The notes under the pieces were generated by a model that searched no databases, was not told the DNA's origin, and saw only the letters and a program-made list of their open reading frames with translations. Positions 55,998 to 64,000 of a stretch of DNA of 64,000 nucleotides are shown one piece after another (position 1 is the stretch's first letter; every line of letters starts with the position of its first letter). The DNA lies in NCBI RefSeq assembly GCF_000374425.1, contig NZ_KB894355.1, positions 62,001 to 126,000 of the forward strand, written 5' to 3'. This DNA comes from Acinetobacter tjernbergiae DSM 14971 = CIP 107465. Its GTDB lineage: Bacteria; Pseudomonadota; Gammaproteobacteria; Pseudomonadales; Moraxellaceae. The position numbers were made by a program, and so were the translations under genes.

Positions 55998-58091
55998 TTA
56001 AGCTTGATCAATATCTTTCATTGTCAACTTGATACGACCACGGTTATCGACATCAGCAACTTGTACTTTAATATCTTGACCTTCCTTCAATACGTCAGTC
56101 ACATTCGCAATACGCTCATTTGAGATTTGCGAAATATGAAGTAAACCATCAGTACCTGGCATGATATTTACAAATGCACCAAACTCTACGATACGAATAA
56201 CTTTACCTGCATAGATCGTGCCTGGCTCAACTTCAGCAGTCAGTGCTTGGATTTTTGCAATCGCAGCTTTAGCAGCCGCTTTCGTTTCACCAAATACGCG
56301 AACGGTACCATTGTCTTCGATATCAATCGCCGCTTTAGTTTCTTCAGTAATGGCACGAATCGTTGCGCCACCTTTACCAATCACATCACGAATTTTGTCT
56401 GGATTGATGTTGATCACTTCGAATGTCGGAGCATGCGCATTGATTTCTGAACGAGCACGTGAAATGACTTTATTCATTTCATTGAGGATATGCATACGAC
56501 CAGCAAATGCTTGGTTCAATGCAACTTCCATAATCTCTTCAGTAATCCCTTCAATCTTGATGTCCATTTGAAGAGCAGTAATACCATTGGCAGAACCAGC
56601 AACTTTAAAGTCCATATCACCTAAGTGATCTTCATCACCTAAGATGTCAGAAAGTACTGCAAAACGCTCACCTTCTTTTACTAAGCCCATTGCGATACCC
56701 GCAACTGGCGCTTTCAATGGAACACCTGCATCCATAAGTGATAATGAAGCACCACATACAGAAGCCATAGAAGATGAACCATTCGATTCAGTGATGTCAG
56801 ATACGATACGAATCACGTACGGGAAGCGATCAGCCGCAGGAAGAACTGCTTGTACACCACGACGTGCTAAACGACCATGACCGATTTCACGACGCTTAGG
56901 ACCAGATTCACGACCTGTTTCACCTACAGAGTATGCAGGGAAATTGTAATGCAACATGAAGTTGTCAGTTTTCGTACCAGAAAGCGTATCAACCATTAAT
57001 GCATCACGTGTATTACCTAAAGTCGTTGTCACCAACGCTTGAGTTTCACCACGTGTGAATAATGCCGAACCATGTGCGCGATCTAGGACACCCACTTGAA
57101 CGTCGATACCACGAACAGTTTTAGTATCACGACCATCAATACGTGGCTTACCTGACAAAATGTTGTCACGTACAGTACGGTATTTAAGGTCTTCAAATAA
57201 TTCGTTTACTTCGTCAGCAATACCTGTTTCGTCATTTTCAGGAACGAATTGAGCAACTGCTTCTGCATAAAGTGCATCAAGTGCCGCATAGCGGTCTTGT
57301 TTCACAGCAATCGTGTATGCTTCTGAGATTTTAGCTTCGAAAGCTGCTTTTAATTGCTCAAGTAACGCTTCGTTTTTGCTTGGAGCAACCCAAGTTGATT
57401 CAACTGCGCCCGCAGCAGCAGCAAATTCTTTAATCGCTTGAACTGCGATTTGCATTTCGTCATGACCAAAAAGTACAGCACCAAGCATTTGATCTTCTGA
57501 AAGTTCTTTCGCTTCAGATTCAACCATTAATACAGCAGACTCTGTACCTGCAACCACAAGGTCAAGATCACTTTCTTTTAATTGTTCATGGTTCGGGTTT
57601 AAAACATATTCACCGTTGATTAAACCAACACGCGCACCTGCAATTGGGCCACGGAAAGGTGTACCGGCAATTGATAATGCTGCTGAAGTACCCAACATTG
57701 CAGCAATATCAGCATCCATTGTTTTATCAGAAGAAATAACGCTTGCCGTTACTTGAATTTCATTGAAGTAACCTTCTGGGAATAATGGGCGAATCGGACG
57801 ATCGATTAAGCGTGAAATTAAAGTTTCTGCTTCAGAAGCACGACCTTCACGTTTACCATAACCACCTGGAATACGACCTGCAGCATATTGTTTTTCTTGA
57901 TAGTTAACAGTAAGTGGGAAAAAGTCTTGACCCGCTTTTGCTTTAGGTTGAGCAACCACCGCAACAAGTACAGTTACACCACCCATTGTGACAACAACTG
58001 TGTTCGCTTGACGCGCAACACGACCCGTTTCTAGTACAACTTGATGTTGACCAAATTGAAATTCTTTACGAATGATATTAAACATTGACAT
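55998..58091 (-). CDS. pnp: Polyribonucleotide nucleotidyltransferase (PNPase)
   Basis: 697 residues. 3'-to-5' phosphorolytic exoribonuclease and degradosome partner. Two RNase PH domains (about 10-140 and 325-460), the linker helical domain, then KH (about 553-612: [20 protein letters not shown]) and S1 (about 622-690: [26 protein letters not shown]). Core blocks are [15 protein letters not shown] and [13 protein letters not shown]. The first Met may be the second (MFNIIRK). It lies 251 bp after rpsO on the same strand, the conserved rpsO-pnp order; RNase E is in the same window. Confidence 0.97.
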   Translation of the reverse strand: MSMFNIIRKEFQFGQHQVVLETGRVARQANTVVVTMGGVTVLVAVVAQPKAKAGQDFFPLTVNYQEKQYAAGRIPGGYGKREGRASEAETLISRLIDRPIRPLFPEGYFNEIQVTASVISSDKTMDADIAAMLGTSAALSIAGTPFRGPIAGARVGLINGEYVLNPNHEQLKESDLDLVVAGTESAVLMVESEAKELSEDQMLGAVLFGHDEMQIAVQAIKEFAAAAGAVESTWVAPSKNEALLEQLKAAFEAKISEAYTIAVKQDRYAALDALYAEAVAQFVPENDETGIADEVNELFEDLKYRTVRDNILSGKPRIDGRDTKTVRGIDVQVGVLDRAHGSALFTRGETQALVTTTLGNTRDALMVDTLSGTKTDNFMLHYNFPAYSVGETGRESGPKRREIGHGRLARRGVQAVLPAADRFPYVIRIVSDITESNGSSSMASVCGASLSLMDAGVPLKAPVAGIAMGLVKEGERFAVLSDILGDEDHLGDMDFKVAGSANGITALQMDIKIEGITEEIMEVALNQAFAGRMHILNEMNKVISRARSEINAHAPTFEVININPDKIRDVIGKGGATIRAITEETKAAIDIEDNGTVRVFGETKAAAKAAIAKIQALTAEVEPGTIYAGKVIRIVEFGAFVNIMPGTDGLLHISQISNERIANVTDVLKEGQDIKVQVADVDNRGRIKLTMKDIDQA

Positions 58092-58227
58092 GTATTGTAT
58101 TTTCCTAATTTTATTCTAGTGAGACCCCTAAGGTTTGGCATTCAGACTACAACTGCTGTGTAGATAAATGACAAAGCTTAGAAGCCATCGCACTAGATCA
58201 AAAATTTTAAATAAAATTAAACACAAA

Positions 58228-58251
58228 GAAGGAGCGAACAAGCGCCCCTTC
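58228..58251 (-). terminator. Stem-loop between rpsO and pnp
   Basis: GAAGG (58228-58232) with CCTTC (58247-58251) and GCG with CGC inside, one mismatch, followed on the minus strand by a T-rich stretch. It matches the place of the rpsO terminator or RNase processing site in E. coli. Confidence 0.65.
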
Positions 58252-58342
58252 TAAAAATCACCTAAGGTAAATTAGGCGAAACTTTATTTTCAATAATAAA
58301 GCATTGCGACATGCGAAATAATGAAAACAAAGTAAAATCGAA

Positions 58343-58612
58343 TTAACGACGTAAACCTAATGCGCCGATCAAAGCAACATAACGACCGTGATCTTTACCG
58401 TTTAAATAATCAAGTAATTTACGACGCTGGTTAACCATACGGATCAAACCACGACGGCTGTGGTGGTCATGTTTGTGTTCTTTAAAGTGACCTTGCAAAT
58501 CATTGATTTGAGCACTCAATAAAGCCACTTGTACTTCTGGTGAACCTGTGTCGTTTTCAGCACGAGCAAATTTAGCAATGATCTCTGCGCGATCTGCGTT
58601 AGTTAAAGCCAT
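58343..58612 (-). CDS. rpsO: 30S ribosomal protein S15
   Basis: 89 residues, the normal length. Binds 16S rRNA early in assembly. Typical blocks are [31 protein letters not shown] and [35 protein letters not shown] hairpin (58653-58668) in the leader is well placed for the autoregulation known in E. coli, though whether it folds the same way is not shown. Confidence 0.97.
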   Translation of the reverse strand: MALTNADRAEIIAKFARAENDTGSPEVQVALLSAQINDLQGHFKEHKHDHHSRRGLIRMVNQRRKLLDYLNGKDHGRYVALIGALGLRR

Positions 58613-58652
58613 TCGATTTCTCCGAGATGCTTAAAAAATAAATGATATGGAT

Positions 58653-58668
58653 CAGTTGAAATCAACTG
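58653..58668 (-). promoter_or_regulatory. Palindromic hairpin in the rpsO leader
   Basis: CAGTTGA (58653-58659) and TCAACTG (58662-58668), a perfect seven-base inverted repeat about 40 bases before the rpsO start codon. Confidence 0.5.
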
Positions 58669-58850
58669 ACTGCCGTGCATCACTACAGCAAGTCGTCTAT
58701 TTTAAGTGATCTGTCGCTATATTGCAAAAATGTTTTAACTTCTTTGGCATTTCGGCAGCTGACAGCATTGAACAAAATAGGCACACTATCAAGTATCTGT
58801 TTTCAATTTATGACAGAGATGAAAGAAAACGAAAATATTGCGAGGGAATC

Positions 58851-60149
58851 GTGAAAATTTTATCAACCAATACCTGTTATGTACCCAATGATCTCAATCA
58901 AGTCATTCGCTCAAAAGATGAAGTTGCAGCTGAATTGGGTGGAATGACTGAAAAACAGATTCAAAAAATTTGGAGTAGTGTTGAATGTCTTTATAAAACA
59001 GGAAACTACCCATTAATTACTTTATGTTTACGTCGTCAGGGGAAAATCCTTTTAAACCGTAGTATTGGTTATGCACAAGGCAATTCGCCAGATGGCTTAG
59101 CCGCTGATGCTAAAATTGGCACACCAGATACGCCTATTTGCTTATTCTCTGCATCAAAAATGGTCACTGCGATGCTGATTCATATGTTGGATGAGCGTGG
59201 TGATCTGAATCTACTTGATCCAATTAGTTACTATATTCCTGAATATGGTGTGAATGGCAAACGTCGCGCCACGATTTTTCATTTACTCTCCCACCGTGGT
59301 GGTATTCCACGTATTGACAGTGAAGTCACACCTGAGCTTCTATTTAATCAAGAAGAAATTTTAAAACGTCTTTGCGCAGCCAAACCAGTTTCACCATCAG
59401 GCACTCATCTCGCCTATCATGCAGTGACTGCAGGTTATATTTTAGGTGAAATTGTTCAGCGCGTTACAGGACAAAGTGTTCGTGAGTTTCTAGCTGAGAA
59501 CATTGAGAAACCAATGGGTTTAGACTATTTCAATTATGGTTTAAAGCCTGAATACCGCCCAGATATGGCACTGAACTATGCAACGGGTATTCATCCAAGC
59601 TTAGGCACAGATCACTATTTAAATCATGTGCTTGGCGGTGGCTTACAATTAGCCGTTGATGTCACCAATGATCCTCGTTTTATGGATACAATTTGCCCTG
59701 CTGGAAATATTTATACCAGTGCTGAACAAGCAGGACGTTTCTTTGAAATGTTACTAAGCGGCGGCGAGTATCAAGGTAAAGAAATTATGAGCGCAAAAAC
59801 GGTATTTCGTTCAACGCTTCCGACCTCTGGAACGAGCTTAGACCGCACCCTGCTTGCACCAATGCGCTATGCTCTTGGACCGATGCTTGGCAGTAATCCT
59901 TTAGGTTTATTTGGACCAATGACTGGACAGGCTTTTGGTCATATCGGTTTCTCAAATATTTTATGTTGGGCTGATCCAGAACGTGATATTAGCGTATCAC
60001 TTTTAACCACAGGAAAATCTGTGGTTGGGACGCATTTACCTGCGCTCGCAAAAACACTTTATCAAATTTCAACGAACTGCCCTAAAATACCGAAGAATCA
60101 ACGTCGCTCATTATTTGCAACAGATCGCCATGAAGCGGATATCGTCTAG
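58851..60149 (+). CDS. Beta-lactamase-family serine hydrolase (esterase-like)
   Basis: 432 residues from a GTG at 58851 with GAGGG before it; an ATG at 58722 is also open but has no ribosome binding site and adds 43 unlikely residues. Serine-beta-lactamase/EstB-type fold: the Ser-x-x-Lys motif is LFSASKM, and the expected Tyr-x-Asn block appears as YHAVTAG, with Tyr but Ala where Asn would be. GHIGFSN is the third motif. It has no signal peptide, so a cytosolic esterase/lipase-like role is more likely than an antibiotic-degrading one. Divergent from rpsO. Confidence 0.82.
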   Translation: MKILSTNTCYVPNDLNQVIRSKDEVAAELGGMTEKQIQKIWSSVECLYKTGNYPLITLCLRRQGKILLNRSIGYAQGNSPDGLAADAKIGTPDTPICLFSASKMVTAMLIHMLDERGDLNLLDPISYYIPEYGVNGKRRATIFHLLSHRGGIPRIDSEVTPELLFNQEEILKRLCAAKPVSPSGTHLAYHAVTAGYILGEIVQRVTGQSVREFLAENIEKPMGLDYFNYGLKPEYRPDMALNYATGIHPSLGTDHYLNHVLGGGLQLAVDVTNDPRFMDTICPAGNIYTSAEQAGRFFEMLLSGGEYQGKEIMSAKTVFRSTLPTSGTSLDRTLLAPMRYALGPMLGSNPLGLFGPMTGQAFGHIGFSNILCWADPERDISVSLLTTGKSVVGTHLPALAKTLYQISTNCPKIPKNQRRSLFATDRHEADIV

Positions 60150-60169
60150 CCAGAAAATATAAAAAAAAG

Positions 60170-60193
60170 AGCCCAAGTCAGACTTGGGCTTTT
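60170..60193 (+). terminator. Terminator after the serine hydrolase gene
   Basis: AGCCCAAGTC (60170-60179) and GACTTGGGCT (60181-60190) with an A-rich lead and TTT after. Confidence 0.85.
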
Positions 60194-60602
60194 GCGCGTT
60201 ACTTATAGTTATTTTCATTTTACTATTATTATTTGCTTATACTTTTATTAAACTACCGTCAGACCCTCTGAACGTATTTTCTACATCATTTTTATGCTCT
60301 TTTCATTTGTGTATTTAGTCCCTTTGTACTGACTATTCTGTCAGAAGCAATTGTGGAGAAAAATAGCATTTTTCTCATCTCAGTGTAAGCCAAAACGTAC
60401 AGGTCTGTATAACATTTAACTTAATAATACACAAAAATTGTCAAACAATCATGTTTTTAATTTAAACTTGTGGTTCAAACCTTATATAGAAAAACTAACT
60501 ATATAATAAAAGAAGCTTAAACCCAATATCATCGATTAAACGGTACTTGATTAAAATAAATCCGATGATGATCATCACATTAACACTATATTTATTTGAA
60601 AA
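60194..60602. other. AT-rich intergenic stretch
   Basis: About 400 AT-rich bases without a supportable gene. A GAGAAAAAT-AGC-ATTTTTCTC hairpin occurs at 60356-60376; nothing else stands out. Confidence 0.5.
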
Positions 60603-60700
60603 TAAAAAAGCCTTGTAGTCTCTCCCAAAACTACAAGGCTTAGCGGCTGTAAGTTTCCTCTTTTATCACTTACCTCACTGTAAGTTCGCTGTCTAATTGA
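60603..60700 (-). ncRNA. Candidate small regulatory RNA
   Basis: On the minus strand a perfect TATAAT (complement of 60708-60713) is followed by about 98 bases ending in a strong terminator: CTTGTAG/CTACAAG with extended AAGCC pairing (60608-60641) and a T run. The transcript holds AACTTACAG twice with a GTAAGT between, able to form ACTTAC/GTAAGT. An inverted repeat CCTAGC-N7-GCTAGG (60727-60745) lies in the -35 region, perhaps an activator site; no good -35 hexamer is present. No ORF of note. recD ends about 157 bases upstream. Confidence 0.55.
60608..60641 (-). terminator. Terminator of the candidate small RNA
   Basis: AAGCCTTGTAG and CTACAAGGCTT form an 11-pair stem with a 12-base loop; on the minus strand it ends in TTTTTT. 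Confidence 0.85.
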
Positions 60701-60857
60701 CTTTATTATTATATTTGTGCGATTTACCTAGCTTTCCTTGCTAGGCTCTTTGTGTGTACATGATCTCAAAAACAGTTATTTCACTCTAGCGACAATATCT
60801 CGAATTCGTGTAAGCTTTTACTTACAAAACAGTGAATTTTAAAGAATAAGTTCACAA

Positions 60858-62597
60858 TCAACCTAAATTGATCTTTTGCACTAAACCACTCCGTCGTACA
60901 GTCCGAATTGTAAGCGCTTGTTGCAATGCATTCGGATCAGCCAAGATACTCACCACTTTTTTAGCACGGGTTACGGCGGTATAAATGAGCTCCTGACTCA
61001 ATAATTTTTCTGCCTTCGCATCTAAAACAATTGCCGTATGCGTAAATTCAGAGCCTTGAGATTTGTGAATTGTTAAAACAAAAGCCGTTTGCATATTTCG
61101 AGGCAAACGATGAGCTGCTATCCACTTATTTAAGCTTGGAAAAAATACTTCAAATTGCTGTGGCTGACTTCGATGCTTAAAACAGATGCCGATATCACCA
61201 TTGGAAAGTCCGAGTTGATAGTCATTATAGGTCATCATGACAGGTCGACCGATATACCAATCTCCCACCGCAATTTGTTTAAGTTGCTGATTCAACCATC
61301 GTTCTGCATAGCGATTTAACTGCTCTATACCTAAAGCGCCATGCTTGACTGCTGCAAGTATCCGATAGTCATCAAATGCCCGAATCACCTGTTGAATGTC
61401 ATCTGCTGCATCACCTAGGTAGATATAGTCATTTAAAGCTGCTAGATAGTTTTGAAATCCATACATCAGTTTCTGTTGATAAGGCTCAATATCATACTGC
61501 TCTGGCAAATATTCCAATTGAATCAGATCAAGCATCTCTTTGGAGAATGTAATCGGTTGCAAGCCCTCTGCTTTGACAATTTCTGACTCTAACTTCGACA
61601 AAACGGAATGATGTGCTGTTGCATGTTGCTGAGCTTGAATAAATCGTGCAAATTGCCCAATTTTGGCTTCATCTGAAAAGCGACGGCTATTTTTAAGCTG
61701 CACACGGTTCTCTGCCAAAACATCAACTTGCTGTAAATCCGCCAAAACTGAGCCGACGTCAACCGAAGCCAATTGATTGGCATCGCCCAATAAAATAATA
61801 CGACAATGATCAGGAACCGCTTCAAATAATGCAGTTGCTAGATTTAAATCCAGCATTGAGGCTTCATCCACCACGATCACATCATAAGGTAAGGGTTGTT
61901 TCTGATCAAAACGAGGCGTTTGTCGATTTCCCATGCCCAATAACCGATGTAAGGTTTGCGTCGTTTGGTTACGCAATTCATCGGTAATGAGACCTGATTC
62001 CAATAGTTTTGGATCATTAAAGGAATTTTGCAATGCCTCTTGCATTCGTTGTGCTGCTTTCCCTGTCGGTGCTGCCATCGCAATACGAATATCAGGAATC
62101 ATCTGGTTCAAGGCAGCAATAATACGTGCCAAGGTATAGGTTTTACCTGTTCCAGGTCCGCCCGTAATGATACTGAGCCATTGTTGCAATACCATTTTCA
62201 ATGCAGCTTGTTGATATTCATCACTCAATAAATTTTGATAGCTTGAAAGGTCTATAGTCTGAGTCGTTTGTCGCTTTAATCGACAAATCTGATGAGCGAG
62301 GCGTTGCTCTAGTTGCCAATATCGGTATAATGCCAAGCCCTGCTGATCGTAGACACATGGGGCAACCTGAGTTGTTGCGATTTCGCTCGAAACAGCTAAA
62401 TCGCCCAGTGCTTCAAGCTGTGTTGTATCGACTTGGATACAACTGTCACCTTGCAAGCTGGCTTCAACCAATTGCTGTAAAATATGCGCAGCGTTAACTG
62501 CTTGAGCAGACTGAGAAAATGGTGCTTGTGTGAGGTAGTTACTCCACATATTCAACCAAGTCATTTGTTCTGACTGACCACTGATTAGCTTGTCCAC
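60858..62597 (-). CDS. recD: Exodeoxyribonuclease V subunit RecD
   Basis: About 579 residues from the GTG at 62597, which has GAGGA at good distance; the open frame reaches another GTG at 62657, and an ATG lies at 62564. RecBCD helicase-nuclease subunit acting as the 5'-to-3' motor. Walker A is ITGGPGTGKTYTLA, Walker B is VIVDEASMLDL, and the C-terminal helicase motif is FVLTIHKSQGSEF followed by YTAVTRAKK. The start region overlaps a run of DnaA-box-like sites, coding for V-D-K repeats in this frame. recB lies 100 bp upstream. Confidence 0.92.
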   Translation of the reverse strand: MDKLISGQSEQMTWLNMWSNYLTQAPFSQSAQAVNAAHILQQLVEASLQGDSCIQVDTTQLEALGDLAVSSEIATTQVAPCVYDQQGLALYRYWQLEQRLAHQICRLKRQTTQTIDLSSYQNLLSDEYQQAALKMVLQQWLSIITGGPGTGKTYTLARIIAALNQMIPDIRIAMAAPTGKAAQRMQEALQNSFNDPKLLESGLITDELRNQTTQTLHRLLGMGNRQTPRFDQKQPLPYDVIVVDEASMLDLNLATALFEAVPDHCRIILLGDANQLASVDVGSVLADLQQVDVLAENRVQLKNSRRFSDEAKIGQFARFIQAQQHATAHHSVLSKLESEIVKAEGLQPITFSKEMLDLIQLEYLPEQYDIEPYQQKLMYGFQNYLAALNDYIYLGDAADDIQQVIRAFDDYRILAAVKHGALGIEQLNRYAERWLNQQLKQIAVGDWYIGRPVMMTYNDYQLGLSNGDIGICFKHRSQPQQFEVFFPSLNKWIAAHRLPRNMQTAFVLTIHKSQGSEFTHTAIVLDAKAEKLLSQELIYTAVTRAKKVVSILADPNALQQALTIRTVRRSGLVQKINLG

Positions 62598-62658
62598 AGA
62601 GTTATCCTCAAACTTACCCACACGCTTGTCCACAAGGTTATAAACACTCTTATCCACA
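62590..62658 (+). repeat. Array of six DnaA-box-like 9-mers at 12-bp period
   Basis: TTGTCCACA (62590-62598), TTATCCTCA (62602-62610), TTACCCACA (62614-62622), TTGTCCACA (62626-62634), TTATAAACA (62638-62646) and TTATCCACA (62650-62658). The last is a perfect DnaA box, four have one mismatch and one has two. Every spacer is exactly 3 bp and differs in sequence (GAG, AAC, CGC, AGG, CTC). About 40 bp of AT-rich DNA separates it from the recB stop codon. Confidence 0.85.
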
Positions 62659-62696
62659 TGATAAGTTTTTGTTTAATCTAAAATCATCTATTTTAT

Positions 62697-64000
62697 CTAC
62701 ACTATTTTTCCTGCTTTATCCTCAGCGAAATATCCGAGAATCGCATCTAAGCGTAAAATAAACTCGTCCTCAGGTTTCCAGTAAAAATAACCCTGCTGTG
62801 CTTGCCCATTCATCCCACGCAAATACAAATAAGACGCACCGCCCAAATGCTGTTGCATATCGTAATCCTGCAATTTCACACTGAGATAACGATGCAATGC
62901 CACTAAATATAAAGCGGCTTGTAACCAATAGCTCGACAACGACATGCTTTCAGCAATCTGTGCTTGCTGATAATCCGCCTGTTCTGCACCCAGATAATTA
63001 CTTTTATAATCGGCAATATGGTAGCGCTGGCCATCAAAATAAACCAAGTCGATTGAACCATTCAGATAGCGAGCAGATTTAGCCTCAAGTAACTCAGGCA
63101 TGTCGATGCCATATTCCTCAAAGAGTTGCTGCACCCGTTGCATGGCAAGGACACGGTCTGACAATGCCAAATAAAACGGACACTCTGATAGATATTGCCC
63201 TGTGACTAATTGTTGTAGTTGAAAGCTATGATTGAGAGGTGTCTGTAATACTTCAGCTAACCACGCCACAATCCATTCATATAATTGCTGCTCTGCATTT
63301 TCCTGTTCTGGAAAATGTTGTTGGTACTGTTCCAACAGTGCTGACCATAAACCTTGATAGGTATTTTTAAAACGACGGCGGATTTCTTCACGCCATGTCT
63401 GAGGTCGTTGGAAATCAATCTGCTCAAAAATTTCGTGCAGAAAATTCCCTGCTAACGTCCCTTTCGGGAAATATTGTTTAATCCAAGCAATCGGTTGAGC
63501 CGTTGCTCTATTCTCCAGTTCAGCCAGATTCAACTCATCTTCTGCTTGCTCAAAATCGGCATCAATATTGGCTAAACGATCAACACGATTCGCTTTGTGT
63601 TTTAAATGCTGCGCGAGGTAACTAAAACTGGTCTTAGCGCGTGCATAAAAACGCTGCGTAGGTAACAATTTTGCTGAAATAATAATGTTCTGTTGTGAGT
63701 GCTGTGTCTGTAAAGCCTGTGGTCGTTCTAAAATCAAAGCCTCATCCAAGCTATACGGATGCTGGAAGCTTGCTCCTTGATTCTTCCAAAAGGCGAGACC
63801 TGAGAACTCATTTTTCTCGCCTTTTTTAGGCGGTGCAAATACTGCATAAACACGATGACTGGCTCGTGTCAGTGCCACATACCACAACCGATTCTGTTCA
63901 GCTAAAGCACGTTGTTGATGTTGATCCAGTTCCGTTTGTTGTAAGAAGTTTTTATCTGCAATGGCGACGACACGTTGGGTTCTGGTTTGTCCTGTTTCAG
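62697..64000 (-). CDS. recB: Exodeoxyribonuclease V subunit RecB (C-terminal part, partial)
   Basis: The frame is open to the window end, so the N-terminus is absent. About 434 residues are seen: the last helicase motif LWYVALTRASHRVYAVF, the linker, and the nuclease domain with NGSIDLVYFDGQRYHIADYKSNYLG (Asp and Lys of the DxxK nuclease active site). RecB provides the 3'-to-5' motor and the nuclease. recD follows on the same strand, with about 100 bp between them that holds the DnaA-box-like array. Confidence 0.94.
   Translation of the reverse strand, partial: ETGQTRTQRVVAIADKNFLQQTELDQHQQRALAEQNRLWYVALTRASHRVYAVFAPPKKGEKNEFSGLAFWKNQGASFQHPYSLDEALILERPQALQTQHSQQNIIISAKLLPTQRFYARAKTSFSYLAQHLKHKANRVDRLANIDADFEQAEDELNLAELENRATAQPIAWIKQYFPKGTLAGNFLHEIFEQIDFQRPQTWREEIRRRFKNTYQGLWSALLEQYQQHFPEQENAEQQLYEWIVAWLAEVLQTPLNHSFQLQQLVTGQYLSECPFYLALSDRVLAMQRVQQLFEEYGIDMPELLEAKSARYLNGSIDLVYFDGQRYHIADYKSNYLGAEQADYQQAQIAESMSLSSYWLQAALYLVALHRYLSVKLQDYDMQQHLGGASYLYLRGMNGQAQQGYFYWKPEDEFILRLDAILGYFAEDKAGKIV

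Overview
The window is a chromosomal segment of an Acinetobacter-type gammaproteobacterium. The evidence is the low GC content, the AT-rich coding style, and the gene set: an AbeM-type MATE pump, catalase KatA, a dense run of housekeeping genes, rluC divergent from rne, rpsO-pnp, a gspF-gspG pair, and recB-recD. I see no phage, insertion sequence, integron or CRISPR array. It reads as core genome, with the unusual material lying between genes.

Layout. 1-9.1 kb: partial DUF2252 gene, HAD phosphatase, rppH, ptsP, katA, a DCC/DoxX pair and a metallo-beta-lactamase-fold hydrolase. 9.1-13.5 kb: LysR regulator, glutathione transferase, WYL regulator, HAD hydrolase and rluC. 13.5-17.7 kb: an unusually long, strongly folded leader and rne. 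17.8-23.3 kb: acyl-CoA synthetase, two identical tRNA-Lys genes, hemW, a YdcZ-type transporter and abeM. 23.3-30.3 kb: a small unknown gene, an ABC1 kinase, Zur-box-controlled type B L31, a fluoride riboswitch with crcB and DUF190, and several conserved unknowns including a YcaQ-type protein. 30.3-42.9 kb: flavin reductase, flavoprotein, TrmB-like methyltransferase, yacG, hemH, a DUF4062 protein, murI, DUF1285, ETF-QO, a LysE exporter, tusA, corC and lnt. 43-51.3 kb: DUF2798 gene with a folded leader that buries its ribosome binding site, gspG/gspF, priA, a CPA2 antiporter and hslO. 51.3-64 kb: a decayed immunity-like gene, cbpA-cbpM, a CorA-type transporter, dctA, pnp, rpsO, a serine hydrolase, a candidate small RNA, then recD and the C-terminal part of recB.

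Shared themes. RNA metabolism is concentrated here: rppH, rluC, rne, pnp, rpsO and a TrmB-like enzyme. Metal and ion homeostasis is represented by fluoride export, zinc-responsive L31, CorC, a CorA-type protein and a CPA2 antiporter. Envelope and secretion functions include lnt, murI and gspFG.

The most striking non-coding signals are: (1) six DnaA-box-like 9-mers at an exact 12-bp period between recB and recD (62590-62658); (2) a roughly 112-nt multi-stem leader upstream of the DUF2798 gene whose closing stem covers the Shine-Dalgarno (43086-43197); (3) a run of at least eight stems upstream of rne (13604-14184); and (4) a candidate small RNA on the minus strand at about 60603-60700. All calls come from reading the sequence alone; no database search or folding program was run.
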